DNA of 64,000 nt, from NCBI RefSeq assembly GCF_900604385.1, contig NZ_LR027382.1:1568501-1632500 (forward strand), read 5' to 3'. The notes under the pieces were generated by a model. That model was given only the letters and a program-made list of their open reading frames with translations, was not told the DNA's origin and ran no database searches. The DNA is from Alistipes megaguti. Lineage in GTDB: Bacteria > Bacteroidota > Bacteroidia > Bacteroidales > Rikenellaceae. Shown in pieces: positions 44,953 through 55,071 of this stretch. Position numbers and translations under genes: made by a program. The stretch's first letter is position 1; every line of letters begins with the position of its first letter.

Positions 44953-45831
44953 ATGATGGAGCATTTTTGTCGTTATCGCTCGATTTGGGAGCGAGAAGAA
45001 CTGATGCGGCACTTGTCGCACATCCGCCATGTCGCTCTCGACATGGACGGCACGATCTATATGGGTTCGGAGCTCTTTCCGTGGACCGGGCCCTTTCTTG
45101 CCGGGCTTCGGCAGCAGGGGATCGGCTATTCGTTCCTGACGAACAACCCCTCGAAGTCGATTGCCGACTACCTGCACAACCTCGAGACGATGGGCATCCG
45201 GGCCACGTGCGCCGAGATGTACACCACGACCCTTGCGACGATCGACTACCTGCGGGCGCATTATCCGGAGGCCCGGCGGCTGTTCCTGCTGGGTACGCCG
45301 TCGATGATCTCGGAGTTCGAGGCGGCGGGTTATGTTTCGACGGAGGATTCGGCCGACGACCGTCCCGATGCCGTGGTGGTGGCCTTCGACAAGACGCTCG
45401 TGTACAGCCGTCTGTGTCGGGCGGCGTGGTGGGTCAGCCGCGGGCTTCCCTACGTGGCGACCAATCCCGACCGGGTCTGCCCGACCAATCTTCCGACGGT
45501 GCTGGTCGACTGCGGGTCGATCTGTGCGGCCATCGAGCACGCCACGGGCCGCAAACCCGACATCACGCTCGGGAAACCCGATCCGAACATGCTTGCGGGG
45601 ATTCTGCAGCGACACGGCCTGCAGCCCGATCAGATCGCCATGGTGGGCGACCGCATCTATACCGACATCGAGATGGCTCACAATGCCGGAGCCATGGGGG
45701 TGCTGGTCCTCTCGGGCGAGACGACGCTCGAGGTGGCCGACCGGGCGCCGCGCCAGCCCGAACTGATTGTCGAGCATATCGGCGTCTTGGGAGAGTTGCT
45801 GCATGAAGCCCGGTCGAAGGGCGCTTTGTAG
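44953..45831 (+). CDS. HAD-IIA phosphatase (AraL/NagD/glycerol phosphatase type)
   Basis: 292 aa. HAD motifs: LDMDGTIYMG (nucleophile Asp), FLTNNPSKS, LGKPDPNM (Lys) and MVGDRIYTDIEMAHNAG. The C2a cap lies between the second and third. Subfamily IIA dephosphorylates small organic phosphates including glycerol phosphates. In Bacillus subtilis an AraL HAD phosphatase is likewise encoded with an AraM dehydrogenase. Alternative start near 45004. An 8-bp hairpin (TCTCCCGG/CCGGGAGA, 45832-45855) follows the stop. Confidence 0.88.
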   Translation: MMEHFCRYRSIWEREELMRHLSHIRHVALDMDGTIYMGSELFPWTGPFLAGLRQQGIGYSFLTNNPSKSIADYLHNLETMGIRATCAEMYTTTLATIDYLRAHYPEARRLFLLGTPSMISEFEAAGYVSTEDSADDRPDAVVVAFDKTLVYSRLCRAAWWVSRGLPYVATNPDRVCPTNLPTVLVDCGSICAAIEHATGRKPDITLGKPDPNMLAGILQRHGLQPDQIAMVGDRIYTDIEMAHNAGAMGVLVLSGETTLEVADRAPRQPELIVEHIGVLGELLHEARSKGAL

Positions 45832-46029
45832 TCTCCCGGGATCCTGTCCGGGAGAGGACGCCGGCCGCGCAGAGCACACGTATCGGGTCTGTAAAGGTTG
45901 AAACAAGATATTAATCCAATAAACTCTATCCTCATGATGAACAAGTTATCCTCTTCCCCGTACGGCTGAAAATCGGCCGCCTCCCATTGATCGAAGACCA
46001 TTCCAAACTATGAACCATTAAAATGAGCC

Positions 46030-49000
46030 ATGTTGAAACTTTTGACTTCTGTAATAGAACGGTGGGGCGTTGTCTGTGCGAAGGGCTGTGCGCTGCTGTT
46101 GCTGTGTGCACTGGTGGCGCCGCTCCACGGCATCGCCGCAAATGGTGAAGCGTTCGAGACTGCCGAACGGAATATCCGGATCTCGGGTGTCGTAAAGGAC
46201 AGCGAGGGGAATCCGCTTGTCGGCGCAACGCTGATTGTTGAGGGTACGACTCAGGGTACCAGTACCGGCACGAAGGGCGAATATTCGCTGACGGTATCCT
46301 CGAAGGCCCGGATCATCTGCTCGTATCTGGGGTATAACTCCGTAACGCAGGAGGTCGGAACCCGTACCCGGCTGGACTTCACGCTGGAAGCCACGGCCAA
46401 CAGCATCGAGGACGTCGTCGTGACGGCGCTGGGTATTACCCGCAAGGAGAAGAGCCTCGGATACGCCGTGTCGAAAATCGGCGAGGATGACATTACGAAC
46501 AGTGCCAGCGGAAACTGGCTGAGCGGTATGGCCGGCAAGGTTGCCGGTCTGAACCTGGACCAGTCGTCGGCCGGTCCCGGCGGGTCGGTGCGAGTGACGC
46601 TGCGCGGCGAGGGGTCGCTCTCCTACAACAACAATACGGCGCTTTTCGTGGTCGACGGCGTGCCCATCGGCAACGGCATGGAGGGAAACTCCACCTCCGG
46701 CTCCTACGAGTCGGACGATGCCCCGATCGACTACGGCAACGGCGCCGGAGACATCAACCCCGAGGACGTGGAGAGCATCTCGATCCTCAAGGGTCCGGCC
46801 GCTACGGCCCTCTACGGTTCGCGGGCAGCCAACGGCGCGGTGATCATTACGACCAAGTCCGGCCGTCAGCAGCGGGGCATCGGCGTGACCTACTCCACGT
46901 CGGTGACCTTCGACAAGGCGGGCTACTGGCCCGATTTCCAGTATGAGTATGGGGCCGGCGACTTCCGCAAGACCACCATCAACACGGGCCATACGTCCGA
47001 CGGTCTGAGCCCGGACGAATATTCGTTCTACACCGTGGATGCCGAGCATTCGGACACCGGTGTACGCATCCCGACCTTCCACTCCCGCTATCAGTTCGGC
47101 GAGAAGATCAACGGGCAGATGCGTTACATGTACGCCTCGTATGATCCGGAGACCGATACCTATACGCGGCTTCCCTACGAGGTGTGCGACTGGTACAAGG
47201 GCTTCTTCCGCACGGGCGTCACCTACACCAACAGTGTGGCGATCGATGCCAGCGACGGCCGCGGTTCGCAGCTCCGCCTCTCGATCAAGGATACGCGCAA
47301 CGACTGGATTGTCCCCAATACGGGTTTCAATACGCAGAATGTCAGCGTTTCGGCCTCGAGCAAGCGGAACAAGTGGATCGAGGCATCGGTCAAGATGACC
47401 TATTACCGCAAGAATTCGGACAATCTGCCCGTCGGCGGTTACAGCAACTCCTCGCCGCTGAAGACGCTGCTCTGGCAGCCGGTCAGCGCCTCGGTGGACG
47501 ATGCCTACCGCGAGTGGGCCAGCGGCCGTCTGGTTGACTACTACTCGGGGGCCGATACCTCGATGAAGCTTATCAACGGGTCGATGGACAATCCCTATTT
47601 CATCGTCTACGAATGCCTCAATACGCAGTCCCGCGACCGCGTATACGGTAACGCAAGCGTGACGGGTCACATCATTCCCGACAAACTGTCGCTGACGCTG
47701 CGTTCGGGCCTGGATTTCAGCAACGACTTCCGCACCCAGCAGAAACCCCAGTATACGCACGCCTATCTCGACGGCATGTACCGCGAACAGACCATCCGTT
47801 CGCTGGAGATCAACAACGATTTCCTGCTCAACTACCACGATACCTTCGGGGACTTTGCCCTCAGCGCCTCGTTCGGCGGCAACAACATGGTCTACAAGTA
47901 CAGCAACATCCGGCTGACGGCCCAGCAGCTGGAGGAGCCCAATGTCTTTATTCTCCAGAATGTCAACGGTACGCTCGACTTTTCGTCGGTGCGTCGCATG
48001 AAGTCGATCAACTCCTTCTACGGGTTTGTTTCGCTGAGCTGGCGCGACATGCTCTTCCTCGACATTACGGGCCGTAACGACTGGTCGTCGACGCTGGCCC
48101 CGGGCTACAACTCCTATTTCTATCCGTCGGTGAGTGCCAGCGTGCTGCTCGATGAGGTGCTGGGGCTCAAGCAGAAGGCCGCGTGGATCGACATGCTGAA
48201 GATCCGCGGTTCGTGGGCCAACGTCGGTAACGACACCGAGCCCTATCAGCTGCTGGCCGCCTATTCGAACTCGTCGGTCTTCACCGGAGCCTATACGCTC
48301 CCGAGTTCGACCAAGAACATGCGTCTGAAGCCCGAGAACGTCGAGAGCTGGGAGGTGGGTGTCGAAGGACACTTCTTCAAGAACCGTATTTCGTTCGACG
48401 TGGCCTATTACGATTCGGAGACCACCGATCAGATCATCAACGTCCCCTCCGACTGGGCGACGGGCGCTTCGTCGATGGTCATCAATGCGGGATGCGTGCG
48501 CAACAACGGTGTGGAGGTGGCCATGCACTTCCGCCCGATCGAACACCGGAACTGGAGCTGGAACATCGACGTCAACTGGTCGAAGAACTGGAATGAACTG
48601 GTCGAACTGGCTCCGGGTGTCAATGTCTGGCAGCTCAACGCCAGCAACACCATCGGCAGCAAAGTCTTCATCTATGCCTACCCGGGTACGGAACTGGGGC
48701 GTATCTACGGCTACGGTCTCCAGACGGCACCCGAGGGGGCCTTCTACTACGACGAGCAGGGGCGCAAGATCGACTGCTCGGGACAGGACATCGTCGACGC
48801 CGAGACCGGCAACCCGATTCTCGACGGTACGAATCTGAAGGATCTGGGCAGCATCTATCCGCAGTGGAAGGGGGGCTTTACGACCTCGCTCCGCTACAAG
48901 AACCTCTCGCTGACGGCCTCGTTTGCAGCCTCCTACGGCGGCAAGGCCTACTCGCTGACCAATTCGATTCTCTCCTACATGGGTAAGCTGACCAATTCGC

Positions 49001-49401
49001 TCGAGGGGCGCTACGACGGGCTGGTCCATCCGGGAGTCAATGTCGCCGAGGACGGAACCTACTCGAAGAATACGACCATCACCACCGATGCGGTCGACTA
49101 CTACAATACGGTGATCTACCCGCGCGCCAATACCGAGTCGAACGTTTTCGATACCTCTTACCTCAAGATGAAGGAGTTGCGCATCGAGTATGCCCTGCCG
49201 CGGAGCCTCTGCACCAAGACGAAGATATTCCAGAGTGCCTCGGTTTCGTTCTTCGCCACGAACCTCTTCTGCATCACCAACTTCCCGCAGTATGATCCCG
49301 AGGTGGCATCGCTCTCCGGTTCGTCGCTCTACCGGGGTGTCGAGACGGGCGCCTATCCCATGGTGCGTTCCTACGGTTTCAGCCTTAAGCTCGGATTCTA
49401 A
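46030..49401 (+). CDS. SusC/RagA-family TonB-dependent outer membrane transporter
   Basis: 1123 aa. Signal region (LLLLCALVAPLHGIAA), carboxypeptidase-like regulatory domain (ISGVVKDSEGNPLVGATLIV), TonB plug (DVVVTALGITRKEKSLGYAV, LFVVDGVPI, SISILKGPAATALYGSRAAN) and a beta barrel ending in an aromatic (SLKLGF). Imports a ligand presented by the SusD-like lid encoded 12 bases downstream. A gap of 198 bases separates it from the HAD gene, with no consensus promoter seen. Confidence 0.95.
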   Translation: MLKLLTSVIERWGVVCAKGCALLLLCALVAPLHGIAANGEAFETAERNIRISGVVKDSEGNPLVGATLIVEGTTQGTSTGTKGEYSLTVSSKARIICSYLGYNSVTQEVGTRTRLDFTLEATANSIEDVVVTALGITRKEKSLGYAVSKIGEDDITNSASGNWLSGMAGKVAGLNLDQSSAGPGGSVRVTLRGEGSLSYNNNTALFVVDGVPIGNGMEGNSTSGSYESDDAPIDYGNGAGDINPEDVESISILKGPAATALYGSRAANGAVIITTKSGRQQRGIGVTYSTSVTFDKAGYWPDFQYEYGAGDFRKTTINTGHTSDGLSPDEYSFYTVDAEHSDTGVRIPTFHSRYQFGEKINGQMRYMYASYDPETDTYTRLPYEVCDWYKGFFRTGVTYTNSVAIDASDGRGSQLRLSIKDTRNDWIVPNTGFNTQNVSVSASSKRNKWIEASVKMTYYRKNSDNLPVGGYSNSSPLKTLLWQPVSASVDDAYREWASGRLVDYYSGADTSMKLINGSMDNPYFIVYECLNTQSRDRVYGNASVTGHIIPDKLSLTLRSGLDFSNDFRTQQKPQYTHAYLDGMYREQTIRSLEINNDFLLNYHDTFGDFALSASFGGNNMVYKYSNIRLTAQQLEEPNVFILQNVNGTLDFSSVRRMKSINSFYGFVSLSWRDMLFLDITGRNDWSSTLAPGYNSYFYPSVSASVLLDEVLGLKQKAAWIDMLKIRGSWANVGNDTEPYQLLAAYSNSSVFTGAYTLPSSTKNMRLKPENVESWEVGVEGHFFKNRISFDVAYYDSETTDQIINVPSDWATGASSMVINAGCVRNNGVEVAMHFRPIEHRNWSWNIDVNWSKNWNELVELAPGVNVWQLNASNTIGSKVFIYAYPGTELGRIYGYGLQTAPEGAFYYDEQGRKIDCSGQDIVDAETGNPILDGTNLKDLGSIYPQWKGGFTTSLRYKNLSLTASFAASYGGKAYSLTNSILSYMGKLTNSLEGRYDGLVHPGVNVAEDGTYSKNTTITTDAVDYYNTVIYPRANTESNVFDTSYLKMKELRIEYALPRSLCTKTKIFQSASVSFFATNLFCITNFPQYDPEVASLSGSSLYRGVETGAYPMVRSYGFSLKLGF

Positions 49402-49413
49402 AACAGTACAACG

Positions 49414-50922
49414 ATGAAGACAATGAAATATCTGATGCTCGGAATGGCGCTGCTGCTCTCGCTCGGGAGCTGCACGACGAAGTTCGACGAGTACAACACC
49501 AATCCCAACGAGATGGATCTCTGGAATATCGGTCCTTCGGGGATGCTCCAGCAGTTGCTCTACTCCGGGACCGAGGTTTTCCTCTATCGTACGTGGTTGC
49601 TGAACGGTGAACTGATCCAGTATACGTTTGCCGGCTCGGGCAACAACACCTATCACCGTTACGTGATCGACAATTCGGTGGGATCGTCCGTGTGGTCGAA
49701 CCTCTATCGGCAGGCCGCCAATGCCGACCACATGCGGCTGCTGGCCATTCAACGGGATAACCCCAACTACGAGGCCGTAGCCATTACGCTGCGTACGCTG
49801 TTGATCTCCAACGTAATCGACATTTTCGGCGATGCTCCCTATACGGAGGCCTTCAAGGGGCCGTCGGAGGGGATCAGTCAGCCGAAATTCGACCGGCAGG
49901 AGGATATCTACCGAGCCCTGATGGCCGATTACGAATATGCCAATTCGCTGTATGACGCCTCGGCGGCGCTCGAAAATCCCGAACGCGACCTGCTCTACGG
50001 CGGCGACGTGGCCAAATGGCAGAAGTTCAACAATTCGCTCTACCTGCGCCTGCTCATGCGCCTGAGCAACCGGGATGACGTGCTCGGGGTATCGGAGAAG
50101 ATCAACGAGATCTTCTCGTCGCCGGCGGTGTATCCGGTCTTCACCTCGAACGACGACAACGCCACGATGTATTACGATGCCGTGGAGCCCTTCGTCAACT
50201 ATTTCGGTTCGCGGCTGGAGACCCAGTTCACGACCTCCACGGGTCGGCGTCCGGCCGAGCAGATCATCAACATGATGAAGGAGACCGGCGACCCGCGTAT
50301 CGGCATCTGGTTCCGCCAACCGTCGGGCGCCGACGGCTGGAAGGGCGGCCAGAGCGGTATCGAGGCGCAGGAGGCCGACCTCACGGGCGTTGCGAATCTC
50401 AACAAGACCAATCTCGGCGAGTATGATTCTCCCTATGCGCTGATGAAGTACGACGAGGTGCTCTTCATCCAGGCCGAGGCGATGCAGCGGGGCTGGGTGG
50501 CCGGCGACGCCGCGGCGACCTATCAGCAGGCCATCCGGGCCTCCATCGAGTTCTGGCACGGTGTCGACAAGACGGGGCTGAACATCACCGATCGGGTCAT
50601 CGAGAACTTCCTGGCCAACGTGCCCTACGACGGGACGCTGAAGGCGATCCTCGACCAGAAATATGTAGCGCTCTTCTGGGTGGGATTCGAGGCCTGGGCC
50701 GATTACCGGCGGACGGGGTATCCCGAACTGGTCATCGGTACGGGAACCTTCAACGATCACATCCTGCCGCGGCGTCTGGTCTATCCGACCAACACCATGG
50801 AGACCAACCGCGAAAACTACGAAGAGGCACTGGCCCGCCTGCGCAACGTCTACGGCGGCGATGACGACATGAAGACTCCGCTGTGGTGGTCGCTGGAGGC
50901 CGTCGAGCGGGGAATTCGGTAA
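49414..50922 (+). CDS. SusD/RagB-family surface lipoprotein (SusD-like_2 type)
   Basis: 502 aa. Lipobox LLLSLGSCTTKFDEYN. EYNTNPNEMD, ANADHMRLLAIQRDNPNYEA, DIFGDAPYTEAFKG and KYVALFWVGFEAWADYRRTG are the conserved features of this SusD branch. It binds substrate at the cell surface and caps the SusC barrel. Second gene of the operon that runs to 59231. Confidence 0.93.
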   Translation: MKTMKYLMLGMALLLSLGSCTTKFDEYNTNPNEMDLWNIGPSGMLQQLLYSGTEVFLYRTWLLNGELIQYTFAGSGNNTYHRYVIDNSVGSSVWSNLYRQAANADHMRLLAIQRDNPNYEAVAITLRTLLISNVIDIFGDAPYTEAFKGPSEGISQPKFDRQEDIYRALMADYEYANSLYDASAALENPERDLLYGGDVAKWQKFNNSLYLRLLMRLSNRDDVLGVSEKINEIFSSPAVYPVFTSNDDNATMYYDAVEPFVNYFGSRLETQFTTSTGRRPAEQIINMMKETGDPRIGIWFRQPSGADGWKGGQSGIEAQEADLTGVANLNKTNLGEYDSPYALMKYDEVLFIQAEAMQRGWVAGDAAATYQQAIRASIEFWHGVDKTGLNITDRVIENFLANVPYDGTLKAILDQKYVALFWVGFEAWADYRRTGYPELVIGTGTFNDHILPRRLVYPTNTMETNRENYEEALARLRNVYGGDDDMKTPLWWSLEAVERGIR

Positions 50923-50932
50923 ACCCAAAGAA

Positions 50933-53077
50933 ATGCTAAAGCACATGAAAACGATATTATATCATATTTGGAACTGGGCCTTTTGGCGCACTTTTCTGCT
51001 GCTGATGGCGGGAGTGATGTTCGCCGGCTGCGAGAAGGACGAGACGACGGAGAAGTATCTCTATCTGCTCGATCCCGACCGGAATCCGCTGGAGGAGCTC
51101 TCCTACGGCGTCAGCGGAGGGAGGCAGGATTTTCTGATGTACTCGAACTACGGCCATTGGCAGCTGATTCCCACCTATGCCGAGGACGCCGGGTGGATCA
51201 CCTTCTGGCCCACCGAAGGGGTGGGAGATGCCCGTTTCTCGACGCTCGTCAAGGAGAACAAGACCGCCTACCGGCGTTACGGCGAGTTGAACGTCGTGGT
51301 CGACGGCAAGTCGGTCATGGTCCTGAAATTCAACCAGGAGGCAGCCGAGCCCGTTTTGGAGGTCGACATGGGCGAAGCCGGCAAGACGGTGTCGGTCAAG
51401 GGCGAGAGCTTCACGGTCAACGTGACGTCGAATGTCGACTGGGTGGCCGAACTGGTCGATCCCGAAGATGCTTCGTGGGTCAGCATCGGGGAGTTCACCG
51501 ACCGTACGCAGACCTTTGTCTGCGCAGCCAATGAGGGCGACGTCGCCCGGGAGGCGCGTGTCCGCATCCGGGCTTACGGCACTTCGCTGTCGCGCGAGTT
51601 CGTGATCTATCAGGCCGACCGGACCACGGCCTTCGAAAACGCTCGGCAGATCCCGATCTCCGACCTGCTGGCAATGGGCGAGGGCAAGATCTCCGAGAAT
51701 GTCTATGTCGTGGGCAGTGTCATCAGCGACCGCACGACACGCAACTATCCGGTAGCCTACGGGAAGAATGGCGAAAATCCCGCCAATACGATGTTCATTC
51801 AGGATGCCGATGCGGGTCTGTGGATCGAGCTCGAGAACGAGGCGGACAATACCTACGATCTGAACGATCGGGTGACCATCCACATGTATGGTCAGATCAT
51901 CGCCCGCGACGCCTATACGAACGGTCTGAAGATCGACCGGCTCTCGTCGTCGGCCGTACAGACCTCCGAACCGGGTCCGGCGGTCGAGCCGATCGTCCTG
52001 GACGACGTCTCGCAGCTTTCGCACTACGAGAACCGGCTGGTGACGCTCCGCAACGTGGAGTTTGCACTGCCTTACGGTACGCTGGTCAATATCAACGAAG
52101 CGGGTTATCTGGGTGTGGAACAGAACGCAGCCTACCAGGCTTCGGCCGATTACAACGACCTGACGATCGAGTACGGCCACTACGTGCGCGACGCACACGG
52201 CAATACGACAAAGCTCTACACCACGTGGTCGTTCACCGAACGGGCGCTGTCGATGATGCCCGAGGGTGCGGGCGACATCACGGGAATCGTCAACAAGCGC
52301 TACAAGTGCAACGTGTACGACGGCCGCGACGAGAGCCGCCACAAGGTGGAGTCCTGGTGTATCCGCGTCCGCCACGAATCGGACATCACCAACTTCGATG
52401 CCGATCCCGCCACGCGCCTCTCGAAGACGATCATGCAGATCGGGCCGTGGACCGACAACAAGGGGGCGCTGCCGACCGTCATGGCCTCTGTCGGACAGGG
52501 ACAGCTCAAGCATTCGGTGGGTGTCGACGTCCTGGGTTCGACCTCGGGCAATACGCAGCAGATGTACCTTGCCTGGGCTCATGCCCGCTGCACGGCGGCA
52601 ACCTGGAACGAGCAGACCGGCAGTTGGCTCCCGACCTACGGCAACACGAAGGGCGTACAGTACATCGCCCTGATGGCGCAGAACTGGTGGAAGAACACCT
52701 CGGCGGTGAATTCCGATACCGACGGCTGCTGCTGGATTCTTTCGAATCTCTCCACGGCGGGCTATACGGGGCAGATCTCGCTCCAGTTCACGGCTTCGAG
52801 CAATACGCTGGGCCCGATGTACTTCCAGATGGAGTGGGCCGAGACGGACGATGCGAAGGAGTGGACCCCGATCGGTTACGAGTATGTCGCCTCCAACTGG
52901 CACAGTTGCATCCATGCTCCCGAGTACCTCTTCGTGCTCCCCGATGAGCTGAAGGACCGTGCAAGCTTCGCAATCCGTCTCCGCGCCACGCGTCAGCGGA
53001 ACGCCAGCGACAACGAGGATACCGCCGAAGGAACGAGCCGTCTGGGCATCATCCGCATGTCGTGCCTGGATATGTAG
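50933..53077 (+). CDS. BACON / DUF5689-type surface lipoprotein
   Basis: 714 aa (710 if started at the ATG at 50945). Lipobox LLLMAGVMFAGCEKDE. A BACON-like Ig domain (VNVTSNVDWVAELVDPEDAS and DVAREARVRIRAYGTSLSRE) is followed by an OB-fold DUF5689-like region (YVVGSVISDRTTRNYP, LNDRVTIHMYGQII, THEN a discoidin-like C-terminal part with WNEQTGSWLP). No catalytic motif seen. Probably a ligand-binding partner of the SusCD complex on the surface. Confidence 0.75.
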   Translation: MLKHMKTILYHIWNWAFWRTFLLLMAGVMFAGCEKDETTEKYLYLLDPDRNPLEELSYGVSGGRQDFLMYSNYGHWQLIPTYAEDAGWITFWPTEGVGDARFSTLVKENKTAYRRYGELNVVVDGKSVMVLKFNQEAAEPVLEVDMGEAGKTVSVKGESFTVNVTSNVDWVAELVDPEDASWVSIGEFTDRTQTFVCAANEGDVAREARVRIRAYGTSLSREFVIYQADRTTAFENARQIPISDLLAMGEGKISENVYVVGSVISDRTTRNYPVAYGKNGENPANTMFIQDADAGLWIELENEADNTYDLNDRVTIHMYGQIIARDAYTNGLKIDRLSSSAVQTSEPGPAVEPIVLDDVSQLSHYENRLVTLRNVEFALPYGTLVNINEAGYLGVEQNAAYQASADYNDLTIEYGHYVRDAHGNTTKLYTTWSFTERALSMMPEGAGDITGIVNKRYKCNVYDGRDESRHKVESWCIRVRHESDITNFDADPATRLSKTIMQIGPWTDNKGALPTVMASVGQGQLKHSVGVDVLGSTSGNTQQMYLAWAHARCTAATWNEQTGSWLPTYGNTKGVQYIALMAQNWWKNTSAVNSDTDGCCWILSNLSTAGYTGQISLQFTASSNTLGPMYFQMEWAETDDAKEWTPIGYEYVASNWHSCIHAPEYLFVLPDELKDRASFAIRLRATRQRNASDNEDTAEGTSRLGIIRMSCLDM

Positions 53078-53101
53078 AACCCGAAAAATGCAAAAAAGAG
53101 T

Positions 53102-55054
53102 ATGAAATATTCGTTGTATCTGTTGAGAATGCTCCTGTTGGCGACCTGTCTCTGGTCGCTGACGGGCTGCTCCGAAGAGGAGCCGAAGGAGTTCGTGCAA
53201 CCCGATCGGCTGGTCCGCAATCTCTATCTCGCCTCCGTGATGAGTGTCTACGAGGGGCAGCAGCTCACGCTGCAGGGCCGGGGCTTCGAGGCGGGCGATC
53301 TCCTGTCGCTCCGCGCCGAGGGGCTGCGCGTCGAGATGCCGGTCGGCAACGTGACGGACAAGACGGCAAGTGTCGTCGTGCCGGCGGAGCTGGTCCGCGG
53401 CACTTACGAGGTTTACGTGGTTCGCGGTTCCGCGGAGCAGTATGTCACCACGGTCCGTATCTATCTGACCATCGACCAGGAGGTCCCCGACAAGGAGGGC
53501 TACAACCTCAAGGGAATCGTCTATTGCGGGGATCGGGGCGTGGCCGGTGTGCGGGTCTCCGACGGTATCGAGACCACGGTGACCGATGAAAACGGTTACT
53601 ATTGGCTCGCGTCGGCCAAGTCGCTGGGCTATGTTTTCATCACGCTGCCCTCGGGATACGAACCGGCGGTCTTCGACAGCGACATGATGGGATTCTGGGC
53701 CGGACTGACCGCCGGAACCGATGTCTGCGAGGTGCACAATTTCGAGCTCGTGGAGGTGGACAACGACCGCCACGTGATGCTGGTGGGCTCCGACCTTCAT
53801 CTGGCCAACAAACAGAATGACCTGAATTTCTTCAGCAACGGATTCCTCGCCGAAACGCAGGCGTTTGCCGATTCGAGTCCGCTGCCGGTCTACTGCCTGA
53901 TTGCGGGCGACATGACCTGGGACCGCTATTGGTACGACAACGACTTTGCAATAGCCGATTACAAGCGGCTGTTGTCCTCCAGCGGTTATACGGTTCCGGT
54001 CTTCCACACGATGGGCAACCACGACAACGATCCCTATGTCACGGGCGACGTCCTGGGACAGACGCCCTATTGCAATACGCTGGGTCCGAACTACTATTCG
54101 TTCAACCTCGGGCGTGTGCACTATGTGGTGCTGGACGACATCGACTGGATCAATACCGGCGGTGCGGAGGGGGTTGTCGGAGACCGCAATTTCAATGCGC
54201 TGGTTTCGCTGGCTCAGATGGAGTGGCTGGCCGACGACCTGGCTGCCGTAGAGGACAAGACGGCTCCGCTGGTCATCTGCCTCCATGTGCAGCTTCATGG
54301 GAACTACAACTCCTCGTTCACCAACGTTCCCCGCATGTCCAGCACGACGGGCGGTACGGCCGCCCTGTTGAAGGCCGTCGAAGGCTTCTCCGACGTACAC
54401 TTCATCACGGGCCACACGCACTACAACAGCACGATGGTCATTGACGACGGGATCATCGAGCACAATACCGCTGCGGTGTGCGAGACCTGGTGGTGGAGCA
54501 GTTTCTACTCCAACCGTGCGATCTGCGTGGACGGGACCCCGGCCGGTTACGGCGTCTACACCTTCTCGGACAAGAAGGTCGAGTGGTACTACAAGGGGAT
54601 CGGCGAGGAGCCTGACTGCCAGTTCCGCAGCTACGACATGAACGTGGTCAAGGCCCATCTGAACACCAACCTCTACAAATCCTACCTCTCGAAATATCCG
54701 AGCCGTACGAACGGCGGATACGACTATGCGTCGGTCGGTGAGAACGAGGTCTTCATCAACGTCTGGAACTACGATCCGCAGTGGCGTGTCGAGGTCTTCG
54801 AGAATGACGTGTCGTTGCCGGTCAAGCGGTTGCTCCAGCGCGATCCGCTCCACACGATCGTCTTCGACATCCCGCGTGTGGAGCAGGGGGCCGATGCCAC
54901 CTCCGACTGGGCTTCGTGTCCCATGTCGCACATCTTCTCGGTGCAGGCGTCCAGTGCGACCAGCACGCTTGAGATCCAGGTGACCGACCGCTTCGGCAAT
55001 CGGTGGAGCGAGCAGATGGTGCGGCCGAAGGCCTTTACGAAGAGTATGAAATAA
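53102..55054 (+). CDS. calcineurin-like phosphoesterase lipoprotein
   Basis: 650 aa. Lipobox SLTGCSEEE, an IPT/TIG-like Ig domain (SVYEGQQLTLQGRGFEAGDL), a short metallophosphatase N-terminal domain (LKGIVYCGDRGVAGVRVSDG), then the catalytic core: VGSDLHL, AGDMTWD, MGNHDND, CLHVQLHGN and TGHTHYN, all ligands of the di-metal site, and a C-terminal beta domain. It cleaves phosphomonoesters or phosphodiesters at the cell surface. Its place behind SusCD suggests it processes the imported substrate. Confidence 0.9.
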   Translation: MKYSLYLLRMLLLATCLWSLTGCSEEEPKEFVQPDRLVRNLYLASVMSVYEGQQLTLQGRGFEAGDLLSLRAEGLRVEMPVGNVTDKTASVVVPAELVRGTYEVYVVRGSAEQYVTTVRIYLTIDQEVPDKEGYNLKGIVYCGDRGVAGVRVSDGIETTVTDENGYYWLASAKSLGYVFITLPSGYEPAVFDSDMMGFWAGLTAGTDVCEVHNFELVEVDNDRHVMLVGSDLHLANKQNDLNFFSNGFLAETQAFADSSPLPVYCLIAGDMTWDRYWYDNDFAIADYKRLLSSSGYTVPVFHTMGNHDNDPYVTGDVLGQTPYCNTLGPNYYSFNLGRVHYVVLDDIDWINTGGAEGVVGDRNFNALVSLAQMEWLADDLAAVEDKTAPLVICLHVQLHGNYNSSFTNVPRMSSTTGGTAALLKAVEGFSDVHFITGHTHYNSTMVIDDGIIEHNTAAVCETWWWSSFYSNRAICVDGTPAGYGVYTFSDKKVEWYYKGIGEEPDCQFRSYDMNVVKAHLNTNLYKSYLSKYPSRTNGGYDYASVGENEVFINVWNYDPQWRVEVFENDVSLPVKRLLQRDPLHTIVFDIPRVEQGADATSDWASCPMSHIFSVQASSATSTLEIQVTDRFGNRWSEQMVRPKAFTKSMK

Positions 55055-55071
55055 TCGAAAATACAGAAACG

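Noticed and set aside
46018..50946. Very long minus-strand ORF (over 1600 codons) opposite susC/susD
   Set aside because: It mirrors the real genes codon for codon; the long open frame is a by-product of GC-rich third positions in susC and susD. No domain is recognisable.
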